NCBI RefSeq assembly: GCF_022810405.1
Contig: NZ_JALGQE010000020.1
Location: 1-64,000 of the forward strand
DNA: 64,000 nucleotides
Direction of reading: 5' to 3'
From: Rhodococcus sp. ARC_M5
GTDB taxonomy: Bacteria > Actinomycetota > Actinomycetes > Mycobacteriales > Mycobacteriaceae
Shown here: one piece after another, positions 1 through 8,603 of the stretch
How the letters are laid out: the number at the start of each line of letters is the position of its first letter
Numbering within the stretch: the first letter of the stretch is position 1
The notes under the pieces: model-generated
Databases searched by the model: none
Told to the model about the DNA's origin: nothing
Seen by the model: only the letters and a program-made list of their open reading frames with translations
Position numbers and translations under genes: made by a program

Positions 1-69
1 TATCAACCGACACGACCGCTGAGTCGTTGACACCTCAGCTCGAAAGCGCCTAACATACAACACAACTCG

Positions 70-1143
70 TTGATCATGAACCGGATGGTTCACCGATCCG
101 AATTACACCACCCCATGGGGCACTATCAAACGCTCTTTGTGGACAAGTCACAACACCGGCTGCGGCGAGTGGCGCACGGTTGCATAGTCGTCGTAGCTAC
201 CGCGATGGTTGCGTCCGGATGTTCGGCGAGTGAGACAGAACCGCCCTCAGTCCCGGACGTGACAGGCCTGTGGCTCGATGACGCCCACGACACCCTCGAC
301 GCTGCTGGGTTCGAGGAGTTCGAGGATCGAGATGCCCTGGGAGAGCGCGTGCCGTGGGTCGACTCGAATTGGGCGGTCGTTCGGCAGGAACCGGCGGCAG
401 ATCGCTCGTTGCGTCAGAGCGATTCTGTCATCTTGTACGTTGGCAAGCCCGAAGACGCGGGGATGCGGGAGCTTCTGCCCGCGTCGTCACCGGTGCTGGC
501 CGAGATCGACGAACGGGATCAGCGGGACCAATCCAACGCTTCGACGGCACAGTCCACGAGCGCGACCGCCGCGCCGGCTCCACCGGAAGAACCGACATTC
601 CGATACAGCGGTAAGCCTGATGATGCTGGTCCACCGGCGCTGCCGCCAGTGCCCGATCTCGTGCCGCGACTGCCCGGTACCGCGCGGGTCGAGGTGTCAG
701 GTGCTTGGTCGGGAACATGGGAATCAACATCGGTGAACTGCGCAGCGTACAGACCGGGCGAATCGACGTTTCGGGGATGGGAATATGTGGCCGGGCCGTC
801 GGTCGGGGGTAAGTCTGCACTCGGTATCAAGCTCCACAGCAAGTATGCAGACGGAGCCGATGAAGGGCGTCTGCGCTTCGACCCGGACGTGTCGGCCGCG
901 TTTCGTGATGAAGATTCGCGAACCATTGTATGGGAGGCGAACGGGTCTGGGGTCGACCAACCAGGCGGGGACTACGTACCCCAGGCGGTTGTCGAGGTGT
1001 CCCCGGACAGGTCCACAGTCAGTTTCGGTGCTGTGGGCGTCGCCCATTCATCGAGCTTCTTCGCTGACTACAACCAGGTCGGCTGGGTGACCATCACGGG
1101 AACGCTCACGTGTGCAGAAGCCCCTCCCGAGGTAGGTGAGTGA
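70..1143 (+). CDS. PASTA-like lipoprotein, function unknown
   Basis: A predicted secreted lipoprotein. A hydrophobic stretch at residues 39-49 ends in a lipobox (VASGC, Cys51), so the mature protein would be lipid-anchored outside the cytoplasmic membrane. Residues 60-127 (VPDVTGLWLDDAHDTLDAAGF... VVRQEPAADRS) have the layout of a PASTA domain, a fold known to bind peptidoglycan or beta-lactams. A Pro/Ala/Thr-rich linker follows, then a C-terminal domain of about 150 residues that I do not recognise. The n-region before the signal core is unusually long. The TTG used here therefore may not be the true start; ATG at 115 or GTG at 139 would give a more normal signal peptide. Confidence 0.7.
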   Translation: MIMNRMVHRSELHHPMGHYQTLFVDKSQHRLRRVAHGCIVVVATAMVASGCSASETEPPSVPDVTGLWLDDAHDTLDAAGFEEFEDRDALGERVPWVDSNWAVVRQEPAADRSLRQSDSVILYVGKPEDAGMRELLPASSPVLAEIDERDQRDQSNASTAQSTSATAAPAPPEEPTFRYSGKPDDAGPPALPPVPDLVPRLPGTARVEVSGAWSGTWESTSVNCAAYRPGESTFRGWEYVAGPSVGGKSALGIKLHSKYADGADEGRLRFDPDVSAAFRDEDSRTIVWEANGSGVDQPGGDYVPQAVVEVSPDRSTVSFGAVGVAHSSSFFADYNQVGWVTITGTLTCAEAPPEVGE

Positions 1144-1210
1144 CGACTTCGGCCGTACGTGCCCCTCAAGGCTCAGGTTCGGAAGGACTCTGCGAAGCAG
1201 TGGCCTTCGA

Positions 1211-1819
1211 CTAGGCGATGCCGCCGATCTTCCATTCCCAACCGCCTTGATCGCTGAATGGCACGTATCCGATAGACGTGGTGTCGAGTGGAAGATCCAG
1301 CACAACGAAACCCTGGTATTTCGAGGACCTGACCGGATTCGCGGGCAATGCGGCATCTGACTCCGCGCAGTTCAGCGTTGCGTCTGTCATGAGGTTTGAC
1401 GTGGTAACTCCATTTGCGCGGATCGCGACGAAATCGAAGCTCCGGAGCAGAGTCCCGTAGTCCGCAGCATCGAACTTCTCACTTGTTTGGACCGTGACTG
1501 GAAACGCAGAAAGTCGACCATTCTCGGAGGGGAGCTGATCCATGCACCCGGTTGCGTTCGTCGGTTCGTCCAGTGCAAAGAGGACATCGCACAGTGCTGG
1601 GTCTTCGCAGCCCATCCCGGCCAATTCGCCCCACTGCTTCTCCAGAGCGTCACGCGAATTCGTCGGTACACCGGTCGCCAGCGTCGGCCCCGCCTGGGTC
1701 GACGTCGGTGCGAAAGTTGCCATCGGCCCGGCCGGCGCTGCGGGGTCCGGTGAACCGCAGCCGGCGCATACGGAACTCAACGCAACGAGTACCGATATGC
1801 TCCGCACAGCTTTCATCAT
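1211..1819 (-). CDS. small secreted lipoprotein, unknown function
   Basis: The start is taken at the ATG-ATG pair at 1814-1819, because it puts a compact signal peptide (MMKAVRSISVLVALSSVCAGC) directly at the N-terminus with lipobox Cys21. Any longer reading adds an Arg/Pro-rich stretch that does not look like protein. The mature part is about 180 residues, begins with a Pro/Ala/Thr-rich spacer, and contains four further Cys that could form disulfides outside the cell. I do not recognise the family. It converges on the lipoprotein gene ending at 1143, with a short gap. The role is probably envelope-associated, but this is inference from the signal alone. Confidence 0.7.
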   Translation of the reverse strand: MMKAVRSISVLVALSSVCAGCGSPDPAAPAGPMATFAPTSTQAGPTLATGVPTNSRDALEKQWGELAGMGCEDPALCDVLFALDEPTNATGCMDQLPSENGRLSAFPVTVQTSEKFDAADYGTLLRSFDFVAIRANGVTTSNLMTDATLNCAESDAALPANPVRSSKYQGFVVLDLPLDTTSIGYVPFSDQGGWEWKIGGIA

Positions 1820-2041
1820 CCGTGGTTTGTAGCACGGAATACACCCGGCCGCGAAGAGAGTGGGGGCGGGCAGCGGCAAGCCGAGGGGACGGTATCGGTC
1901 GTTAAGGACGCGCAATTGCACCGCGTCGGCAGGGGCGGTTGTGTCTTACGGCGGCGGACACCATGTGCATGTGGTGGTCCTACTCTCAATGCCGCACCGC
2001 GGTGGATGGCTCACTGGTTGGACCAAAGAGGATGACTGCGT

Positions 2042-2075
2042 GTGGCATTCGTCAGTTAAGACTGACGAATGCCAC
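2042..2075. terminator. perfect 15-bp stem-loop, likely terminator
   Basis: Arm 2042-2056 (GTGGCATTCGTCAGT) and arm 2061-2075 are perfect reverse complements around a 4-base loop. It lies 60 bases downstream of the minus-strand gene ending at 2137 and has no T tract, as is common for actinobacterial terminators. The rest of the gap 1820-2136 shows no gene. Confidence 0.65.
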
Positions 2076-2136
2076 CTCGGATTGGGTGAGGCATCCGCGA
2101 ATTGCTGCAGTGAGTACGACTGTGTCGTCGTAGCAG

Positions 2137-3135
2137 TCACGCAGCGTCGCACAGCTTCCGCAGTGAATCATCGGGACGGATCTCGAGCAGCGCTGCCAAG
2201 GACCGGTAGCGGTTCACGTCGTCGCCGAGCATGCGAATGATGAACTCGCCTTCCTCCGAAGGGAGGGCGAACGTGTGGGGGACGGTGCCGGCTTCTCCGA
2301 AGTCTCGGAGTCGGCGTGGCCACCATCTGCGTGCCGACAATTCTGCGGGGTCTCGGTGCATCCGCAGGATCGGCCGTAGCGCCGAGACGATCGGTCCGAG
2401 TCGGTAGTTCTCGCCCGACTGCATGACGTATGTGGTGGCCTCTTCCAGCCAAGCCGCACTGGCGTCGTCGGCGCATTCCGGTGCAGGTGCTACCGATCCG
2501 TGCCCGAACATGCACGCTGCGAGTGCTTCGATGCCGAATGCTGACAGGGACCGTGCGCTGTTCACCCGTTCGATGAGGTCGTGTTCGTGCAGGATCGCCG
2601 TCAGGTGACTGTCGAGCTCTAGGGACCTCTGGTCCGCGGCCTCGCTGACGGTGGCGCGGTATCGCTCGACGAGGGCGATTTCCCGACTACCCAAGTGGGG
2701 ACCCCGCGTGGAACCGTTCGGGGGCTCTGCTGCGATCTCGTGGCACACCAGATCGCTTCCGCCCGCTCGTGTCACGGCTCGAAGTAGGTCCAGTCGAGTC
2801 AAGGCCGTTGAATCGAGCGTGCCCCTTATTCGGGACACTGCTCCCGGTGGAACGTCTGGCCGTGCAAGGTAGGTTGCCACGTCCTCGGCCAACCGTTCCG
2901 ACGATTGGTTGCTGGTCCAGTAATGCTCGGACCCGCGTGGTTGGACCTGAGCCGACTGCTCCAATTTCCCGTCTCGCCACAGCAAGGTCCACGCCTGGAC
3001 GTCGGTGATGTCGGTGCGTCCGAGCAGCAGTGTCCACGTGCGGAATTTTGGTGTGCAGGTCTCGAGCATCCACTCCACGACCGGCGGTGCAATCGGGGTT
3101 CGTGCTTGGGCCAGCGCCCACAGTAGAGATTCCAC
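2137..3135 (-). CDS. hypothetical protein, 332 aa
   Basis: I do not recognise this protein. It is soluble in appearance, with no signal peptide or membrane segment, and is mostly helical. It contains repeated acidic and Trp-rich helices (for example WMLETCTPKFRTWTLLLGRTD near residue 22) and a C-terminal segment rich in Arg and Leu. It stands alone on the minus strand, with a strong hairpin just downstream and the divergent gene starting at 3234 upstream. The 98-base space between the two starts should hold both promoters. Sitting at the edge of a defence-like island, it could be accessory DNA cargo, but nothing in the sequence names a function. Confidence 0.6.
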   Translation of the reverse strand: MESLLWALAQARTPIAPPVVEWMLETCTPKFRTWTLLLGRTDITDVQAWTLLWRDGKLEQSAQVQPRGSEHYWTSNQSSERLAEDVATYLARPDVPPGAVSRIRGTLDSTALTRLDLLRAVTRAGGSDLVCHEIAAEPPNGSTRGPHLGSREIALVERYRATVSEAADQRSLELDSHLTAILHEHDLIERVNSARSLSAFGIEALAACMFGHGSVAPAPECADDASAAWLEEATTYVMQSGENYRLGPIVSALRPILRMHRDPAELSARRWWPRRLRDFGEAGTVPHTFALPSEEGEFIIRMLGDDVNRYRSLAALLEIRPDDSLRKLCDAA

Positions 3136-3233
3136 CGCTCAAGGATGCCAGCGCATCAAGGCCGAGGCCTGCAGCTGAGGGCATCCGACCCATTCCGATG
3201 ATGTGATCGAACCACACCGATATCCTCGCCGAG

Positions 3234-3710
3234 GTGAGCGACTTGACGATCAAAGATGTGGTGGACGCCTACTTCGATGCCGAAAAATACCGGCAGTGGA
3301 ATGAAGGGATGAGCGGCTACTACAACCTGCAACGTGACATTCTCGTGACGCTGTTCGAGTGCCCGCTGCCACCCCACGATACGAACTCTGGCGCATCGGA
3401 CGACGACGAACGCGATCGTCGATCAGTTGTCAGGACCGCCCACAACTGCCTGACGCGGGCGAGTACGCCGTTGAGCCCGTTCGGCTGGTATCTCGAAGGA
3501 GCGCCGGGACAGTTGGAGGCCCATGTCTTGGCGATGCACCGACGTAAGTTCGATTCCGCTGAAAATGTTGTGCAGGAACACTATCAGAGGATCTTTCGAA
3601 CTGCACTCGACCTTCTTCATCCCGAGGCATCGAGTCGATCTTTCCCGCGGTCGGTGCTGTTCGAGCGAGGACTACCGTGTGAGAAGCCCGACGAAATGGA
3701 CTTCTGGTGA
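3234..3710 (+). CDS. hypothetical protein, 158 aa
   Basis: An unrecognised small soluble protein starting at GTG 3234. The N-terminal half is helical and aromatic-rich (VVDAYFDAEKYRQWNEGMSGYY), a patch DTNSGASDDDERDRRS at about residues 44-60 looks disordered, and the C-terminal half contains another amphipathic helix region ending in EMDFW. There is no signal peptide or membrane segment. It is divergent from the 332-aa gene and is followed 119 bases later by a small gene on the same strand. No function can be assigned. Confidence 0.55.
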   Translation: MSDLTIKDVVDAYFDAEKYRQWNEGMSGYYNLQRDILVTLFECPLPPHDTNSGASDDDERDRRSVVRTAHNCLTRASTPLSPFGWYLEGAPGQLEAHVLAMHRRKFDSAENVVQEHYQRIFRTALDLLHPEASSRSFPRSVLFERGLPCEKPDEMDFW

Positions 3711-3829
3711 CGGTGAGGGAAACCAGGAACGCCTTACTTCATTTGCGAGCTCGGTTGGCCGGCGCAGCGGAGTAGGTCAGTGCCCCGGGTGTGCCCGGCG
3801 CGAAGTCTGACAGTCATAGACTTCCCATC

Positions 3830-4063
3830 ATGGATGGGCTCGACTTCGGAATGCCGAAGACATACAAGAACCGCAGCGGCAACGACGTCACCGAATGGCC
3901 GGATGGCCTCAAGCTCGTTCGCTTCGCCGACGGTCGGGTCAAGGTCGGCCGCCAAGGATCCGTTCTCCGTGGTGGCACACGCGGAGTCACTGCTCAGGAG
4001 TTTCGTTCCGGGAGCAACCCCACCGCGCATGTCATTGCTGCGTTCGACAACCCGGAGAACTAG
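3830..4063 (+). CDS. small hypothetical protein, 77 aa
   Basis: A short basic protein. The segment VRFADGRVKVGRQGSVLR resembles the segment SIFLDGRVKVASRKHLWE of the protein encoded at 4136-4711 on the other strand, suggesting a shared beta-hairpin element. The start is uncertain: ATG 3830 is preferred because the upstream extension to GTG 3791 is unlike protein, but neither has a clear ribosome binding site. The two genes are convergent, 72 bases apart. Function unknown. Confidence 0.4.
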   Translation: MDGLDFGMPKTYKNRSGNDVTEWPDGLKLVRFADGRVKVGRQGSVLRGGTRGVTAQEFRSGSNPTAHVIAAFDNPEN

Positions 4064-4135
4064 GTCCCGTCGCGCACTCGAGCTGAACGGGCGGGTTCGC
4101 TACCGGGGGCGAAAAATTCGATGCGCGGGCCGCGA

Positions 4136-4711
4136 TCATCTGAACCACGTTTCGGGAGCATTTGCCGGTGGCCCGATCTTGCCGTCGTCGAGGATGTACT
4201 CGCCGGGGTAGAGGCGGTTGGCAGCGGGACGTTCGCGAGCGGGTATTTTCACCAGAAAGTTGTTCTCGCGCAACCGTGATGGCCTGTAGGTGCCGGCGAA
4301 CGTGATCATGACCGCGCCGCCGCGACCGGATGGCCCTCCGTCGAGCGATTCTCGTCCGGTGTTGAACGTTTCGGCGATGTCGCGGCCGTCGTTTCCCACG
4401 GTGATGCTGCCGTCGTGATGGAGCTCGACGAAGGTGCCGTTGTCTGCGGCCACGGTGGCCGCTGTGGCTTGTCCGCCCTGTGGATCGAGGTCGACGGCGA
4501 AGTCGGGAACCTTGCGTGCACCGCTGGGCGGGTCCACGTCGAGTTCTCGGCCGACACCGAGGGTGACGTACTGACCTAACGCGGTGTGCCTGCCTGTGTC
4601 TGCGATCTCCCAGAGATGTTTCCTGGAAGCAACTTTGACGCGTCCGTCGAGAAAGATGCTGATCCAGTCGCGTCCGTTGGACAGTACGACGCGTTTGCTG
4701 TTGGGTGCCAT
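4136..4711 (-). CDS. ATPase-linked hypothetical protein, 191 aa
   Basis: This gene begins 47 bases after the stop of the AAA ATPase gene upstream, on the same strand, so the two probably form an operon. The start ATG at 4709-4711 is chosen because reading further upstream enters Arg-rich shadow sequence of the ATPase gene. The protein looks beta-rich, with repeated D-G-turn hairpins (LDGRVKVAS, HDGSITVGN) and no membrane segment. I do not recognise the family. The context suggests a partner, substrate or toxin-like effector of the ATPase, but that is inference only. The second copy of the ATPase at 55.5-56.7 kb lacks this partner. Confidence 0.6.
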   Translation of the reverse strand: MAPNSKRVVLSNGRDWISIFLDGRVKVASRKHLWEIADTGRHTALGQYVTLGVGRELDVDPPSGARKVPDFAVDLDPQGGQATAATVAADNGTFVELHHDGSITVGNDGRDIAETFNTGRESLDGGPSGRGGAVMITFAGTYRPSRLRENNFLVKIPARERPAANRLYPGEYILDDGKIGPPANAPETWFR

Positions 4712-4758
4712 CGTTACAGGATCGTGCACAGCGCTGCGCTGGGCAATCGCAGGGCTTT

Positions 4759-5931
4759 TCAGTCGGTGGGCTGACGCCGGATGAAGTCCGACATCCCCGG
4801 CACGGTGAACGCGATCCGGCCGTGTTCGGGGGACCAGATCAGGCCTTTGCGGATCAGGGAGTCCCGGACATCGCTGACGCCCGTCGTGCTCACTCCCATC
4901 GCCGCGGCGACGACTCCCGAACGCGGTGCGTCGTCTGCGGCGAGCGCTATGGCACGCATGTAGCGACGCTCTCTGTCGGAGGGGCGATTCCATCGTGAGG
5001 GGAAGAACCCCTCGTCCAGTGCTCGTTGTCCTTCCTCGACCGCGAGGTGGGCATCGTCCTCGTCAAACACTGATGTGGCAGCAACGTTCCAGACGGCTTT
5101 GCCGTATTCCTGCAGGAAGTACGGGTACCCGCCGCTGGCCTCGACGAGAAGGGCCAGGGCGTCGGGGGTGAAGGACCCGCCGTGCTGGTTGACCGGGATC
5201 TCCAGAGCTTCGGCAGCATCGGCCGGCGCGAGGGGACCGATGGTGCTGTAGGCGAACTGCCGCTCGGCGTAGGACCGGTTGTCGGCGAGGACAGACGGAA
5301 GGTTGGGCAGGCCCGCGCCGATGACGAAGAACGGCCACTCCCGCTGGCTGGCCCGATGCTGCACGGACAGCAATGCGCCGAGGAGGTCGGAGTCCAGGTC
5401 CTGCATCTCGTCGATGAACAGCCCGAACGCGGTGCCCTTCTTCTTCATCGCGGCGCTGATCGCCTCGACGAGTTCTTCGAGGTCGAGGTCGATGTCTCCG
5501 CTGGCGGCACCGTGATCGAGTGACAATTCGACTTTGGCCGGTCCGACCCCGACGCCGAGGGTGAACCCACGGGCGAGGGAGATCAGGTCGTCGAGCGCCT
5601 TCTGCATCTGGTGTTTGCGGCTGAACCGGCGCAGGCCGGCGGCGAGTTCGGCACCGAGCTTGGCGCGCACGGCGCTGACGCCGGACTCGTTGGGCCGCGC
5701 CTCGAGACCGATCGTCAACCAACCTTGACGCTCGGCGTGTTCCGACAAGTTGTTGAGCAGCGTGGTCTTTCCGACTCCGCGTAGGCCGGACAGGATCATG
5801 CCTCGGTCGTAGTTGCGGTTCTTGCTCCGGGCCACCAGTAGGTCGAACTCTTCTCGTTGGCGGGTGCGTCCTTCGAGTGCGGGTGGGCGCAGGCCCGATC
5901 CAGGCTTGAACGGGTTCAGAGCTGGGTCCAT
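4759..5931 (-). CDS. AAA ATPase with winged-helix tail (copy 1)
   Basis: A 390-aa P-loop ATPase of the ORC/Cdc6-like AAA_16 type. Walker A is GLRGVGKTT at residues 49-57 and Walker B is LFIDEMQDL at about 171-179. The last 70 residues look like a winged helix (VAAAMGVSTTGVSDVRDSLIRKGLIWSPEHGRIAF), as in ATPases that bind DNA. The opening motif NPFKPGSGLRPPALEGR is shared with a paralog of exactly the same length at 55493-56665; by eye about half of the residues match. Known family members couple ATP hydrolysis to a partner or to DNA; the exact role is unknown. An AT-rich, palindrome-bearing promoter lies upstream. Its likely operon partner is the gene ending at 4136. Confidence 0.8.
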   Translation of the reverse strand: MDPALNPFKPGSGLRPPALEGRTRQREEFDLLVARSKNRNYDRGMILSGLRGVGKTTLLNNLSEHAERQGWLTIGLEARPNESGVSAVRAKLGAELAAGLRRFSRKHQMQKALDDLISLARGFTLGVGVGPAKVELSLDHGAASGDIDLDLEELVEAISAAMKKKGTAFGLFIDEMQDLDSDLLGALLSVQHRASQREWPFFVIGAGLPNLPSVLADNRSYAERQFAYSTIGPLAPADAAEALEIPVNQHGGSFTPDALALLVEASGGYPYFLQEYGKAVWNVAATSVFDEDDAHLAVEEGQRALDEGFFPSRWNRPSDRERRYMRAIALAADDAPRSGVVAAAMGVSTTGVSDVRDSLIRKGLIWSPEHGRIAFTVPGMSDFIRRQPTD

Positions 5932-5947
5932 ATGGAGAACTATAGCA

Positions 5948-5971
5948 ATTTATGGTGAAGTGCCCATAAAT
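5948..5971. promoter_or_regulatory. operator-like palindrome before ATPase copy 1
   Basis: Perfect 8-bp inverted arms ATTTATGG (5948-5955) and CCATAAAT (5964-5971) are separated by 8 bases, in an AT-rich stretch 17 bases upstream of the ATPase start. The core CCCATA recurs at 5982-5987. Placement over the expected promoter suggests a repressor or activator site; the binding protein is unknown and autoregulation is possible. Confidence 0.5.
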
Positions 5972-6158
5972 ACTAATAGATACCCATAGATTGCGAGCTC
6001 CGAATGGGCCGGCCTCGTCACTTCAGGGCTTGAGTCAGCCGAAGGTAGGTAGCACTTACCGTACTTATCGCGCTCAGGCGTTGACACTGGTGGCTTTTTT
6101 GTGTGATCCTTCTTGCGAGCAGCCGGAGGGGCTGCCGCACGAATGGCAGGAGAATGCA

Positions 6159-6638
6159 ATGGCAGTGTTGGTCAATACTTCCCGGACAGTCGGTCCCGAT
6201 ATGAGCGAGGCAGACAAGGCCCACTACACCGTGGGAATCTGGCCGTTCCATCGCAGTCAGACGATCGCAGACATCGAGTCGTACGCGGACATCATCATCG
6301 GTGTCACGAGCGGAATCATCACGGTCGTCAAGGCCGTCTCGAAAGTCGTGCCGTCGACCGCTGACTCGAACCGGTGGGAAGTCCTCACCGAGGACGACGC
6401 CACGCTCGACGAGCGGGCCCGGGGTCTGCTGGGGCAGCGTCTGTCACCGGATTTCGCGTGGAAGCCCGGACAGGGCTGGCCGGTCAAGCTTTTCGATACC
6501 GACACGATTCTCGAAGCCCACCGGGCGGGACCTCCGGAGGTCAGCCTCGGGGGATACAGGTTGAGCGTCGACGCGGACGGCATCGCTCATCTGCACATGC
6601 CGCGAGGTGGCGACGTCCATATCCACGCAGGTGCGTGA
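6159..6638 (+). CDS. hypothetical protein with DGxAHLH tail, 159 aa
   Basis: The start ATG 6159 is chosen because AGGAG sits 6 bases upstream; sequence upstream of it does not look like protein. The N-terminal third is acidic and helical, residues 43-60 (ADIIIGVTSGIITVVKAV) are hydrophobic and may be membrane-associated, and the tail GGYRLSVDADGIAHLHMPRG is beta-rich and His-rich. The same tail pattern recurs at the end of the next gene, which starts one base after this stop. The pair is divergent from ATPase copy 1. I do not recognise the family. Confidence 0.65.
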   Translation: MAVLVNTSRTVGPDMSEADKAHYTVGIWPFHRSQTIADIESYADIIIGVTSGIITVVKAVSKVVPSTADSNRWEVLTEDDATLDERARGLLGQRLSPDFAWKPGQGWPVKLFDTDTILEAHRAGPPEVSLGGYRLSVDADGIAHLHMPRGGDVHIHAGA

Positions 6639-6639
6639 G

Positions 6640-6927
6640 ATGGCAGCGCTGCGGCGATCGCCGGTCCAACGAATGGTCTTCGAAGTCGACGACACCGATC
6701 CGATGTACATGCGGTGTGTGGGGGTCTACGCAGAAGACACTGCACTCGAGCGAGCGGCAGAGATGAACCACGCAAAATCTGCTGTAGGTGGGCGCGGGCT
6801 GAGGGTTGTCGTATCGGACGCACTACCGCTGGTCGCCGTCTGCGGGTTCGAGCTGACCGTCAACGACGGACACGCTCATCTCTACCCACCACCGCACACG
6901 ACCGTCATTGTCCACCCACACAGCTGA
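6640..6927 (+). CDS. hypothetical protein with DGxAHLH tail, 95 aa
   Basis: This gene starts one base after the preceding stop, so translation is probably coupled. The C-terminal part GFELTVNDGHAHLYPPPHTTV matches the tail of the upstream protein (GYRLSVDADGIAHLHMPRGGDV) closely enough to call a shared domain. The His spacing could bind metal. The N-terminal half (RMVFEVDDTDPMYMRCVGVYAEDTALERAAEMN) is unrelated. There is no signal peptide. The two proteins may interact or compete for the same ligand; function unknown. Confidence 0.55.
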   Translation: MAALRRSPVQRMVFEVDDTDPMYMRCVGVYAEDTALERAAEMNHAKSAVGGRGLRVVVSDALPLVAVCGFELTVNDGHAHLYPPPHTTVIVHPHS

Positions 6928-7148
6928 GCAGCATTGTGCAAGAGGTATTTACATGATCTGTGGTGGCAGTACGGCATGGTTCCAGATCTGCCATGGCCGT
7001 CCTCGGATTCCTCGGCGGAACGCCGACCAGTAGATCCATAAGGCAGCGAAGCAGTGCGGATCTTTCGAGCAGATGCCCACAGCGGTGTCTGCGACACGCT
7101 CGCCAGCACGTCCTGTGTTCGCAAGGTGGCCGGGTGGATGATCAGACG

Positions 7149-7859
7149 ATGGCGACCGTACTCGACAGTGCCGGGCTGGACCGGCTCACTGCTGCAGTCC
7201 TGGGGTTGAACCCGCGCCCCCGCGAACGACGCTGGGTCAGCCTGAGCTTTGCGATCGTCGACGCAGTCTGGAGTATCGGCGCGACCTACGCCACCACCGT
7301 CGTGCCCTTGGTCAACCGCGTGGCAGCGGACTTCGGAGTCACGAAGGCCTCGGTGCCGAACTCGTCGCCGCCGATGCCGGATCCCGTTCCGCTGGAGGTC
7401 TTTCGCTCCCGATTCGATGTCGACTCGCTCACCGCTCGCACCAATCGCCAGCGGACCTCTACCCGCGGCGGCACCAGCAAAGCCCACGCCGTGCTCGACC
7501 ACGTCGACATCTTCCGCGCCGCAGGCATCGACACCCTCGACCAAGCTCGCGCGACCATGAGCGATGGACCGGCATTCGAGCGCCTCGACACCGCGCTGCA
7601 GGCCGTACCCGGAGAAGGCGGATACGGGGTGCGCCGCGGATACCTGTGGATGCTGATCGGCGACGACGACCGCATCAAGCCCGACCGCATGGTGCTGCGG
7701 TGGCTGCGCCACCACGGTGTGACCGCATCACCGGTCAGCGCTACCGCGATCGTCCACGAACTGGTCGCCCGTATCAACGACATTCCCGGCGGGCGGCGCA
7801 CCACCGCATGGGAAGTCGACCACGTGATGTGGCAGGCCGGCCGCGACCTGCCCGCATGA
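7149..7859 (+). CDS. helix-rich protein paired with HNH nuclease, 236 aa
   Basis: A mainly helical protein. The central region GYGVRRGYLWMLIGDDDRIKPDRMVLRWLRHHG has the feel of a helix-hairpin-helix DNA glycosylase-like fold, though the catalytic signature is not evident. The C-terminus GGRRTTAWEVDHVMWQAGRDL ends in ATGA, overlapping the start of an HNH endonuclease gene. Such overlap argues that the two products act together. The start is ATG 7149; GTG 7134 is also possible, with AAGGTGG upstream of it. No membrane segment is visible. A DNA repair or restriction role is inferred from the partner only. Confidence 0.6.
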   Translation: MATVLDSAGLDRLTAAVLGLNPRPRERRWVSLSFAIVDAVWSIGATYATTVVPLVNRVAADFGVTKASVPNSSPPMPDPVPLEVFRSRFDVDSLTARTNRQRTSTRGGTSKAHAVLDHVDIFRAAGIDTLDQARATMSDGPAFERLDTALQAVPGEGGYGVRRGYLWMLIGDDDRIKPDRMVLRWLRHHGVTASPVSATAIVHELVARINDIPGGRRTTAWEVDHVMWQAGRDLPA

Positions 7860-8476
7860 CCGGCGAGAACGCGGTGGCCACCGGAACGCCCGAACCGCCG
7901 CAGAAAGCAGACATCCTCGCCCGGGCCTGCGCGGCTCTCAGCAGTGGAGACGCCGACGCCGCCAAGGCCATCATCGACACCGACTACCCACTGGTCATCG
8001 GCGCAGCCGCGCAACGCCGATACACGCTCACCGAGATGCTGCGTACCTTCTACCGCGACGGCTTTCTCGACCGCTACTCCGGCGACCGGTTGATCCATCC
8101 TGGAGCGCTCCGCACCCTGTCGATGCTGCTGCCCGAGGAATTTCCCGCGCACCCCAACGGGAAGATGACCGAGACCCACTTCGCGCTGTGGGAGCTGTTC
8201 CCGACCATCGACCACGTCGAGCCGGTCGCTCGCGGGGGAGCAGACGAGGCCTCGAACTGGGTCACGACCTCGATGCTGCGCAACTCCGCGAAAGCGCACT
8301 GGAGATTGCATGAGCTGGGATGGACCCTGCACCCGCCGGGCGATGCGCAGCACTGGGACGGATTGTCGGTCTGGTTCACCGACTACCTCACCGAGCATCC
8401 AGCTCTGGCATCGTCCTCGAGCTACCTGAGCCGGTGGCTGCGCGCCACCCACACGGTCCGAGCCGAACGCGCCTGA
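7856..8476 (+). CDS. HNH endonuclease, 206 aa
   Basis: An HNH-type nuclease. The motif IDHVEPVARGGADEASNW...LRNSAKAHW at residues 118-149 supplies His120, Asn134 and Asn143 in the HNH spacing. The zinc-knuckle Cys pairs seen in some members are absent. The N-terminal 100 residues are helical and not recognised. It overlaps the preceding gene by 4 bases (ATGA), and a hairpin lies downstream, between it and the convergent helicase gene. Standalone HNH proteins serve in restriction, anti-phage nicking and mobile elements; placement in an island of nucleases and modification genes favours defence, but this is inference. Confidence 0.8.
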   Translation: MTGENAVATGTPEPPQKADILARACAALSSGDADAAKAIIDTDYPLVIGAAAQRRYTLTEMLRTFYRDGFLDRYSGDRLIHPGALRTLSMLLPEEFPAHPNGKMTETHFALWELFPTIDHVEPVARGGADEASNWVTTSMLRNSAKAHWRLHELGWTLHPPGDAQHWDGLSVWFTDYLTEHPALASSSSYLSRWLRATHTVRAERA

Positions 8477-8517
8477 ACTGTGAGACATGTCGGACGTAGT
8501 AGGCCAGGGGAGTGCTA

Positions 8518-8568
8518 GGCCGGCCCTGAAGGGCTCGACCGATAAGCAGCCCTTATGTCAGGCCGGCC
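8518..8568. terminator. bidirectional terminator hairpin
   Basis: GGCCGGCC at 8518-8525 pairs with GGCCGGCC at 8561-8568, and AGGGCT pairs with AGCCCT inside, leaving a small internal bulge. It sits between the convergent HNH and helicase genes and could stop both transcripts. Confidence 0.6.
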
Positions 8569-8603
8569 AGGAGCCTATTCGCACGCTCGGTATCGGACGA
8601 TCG

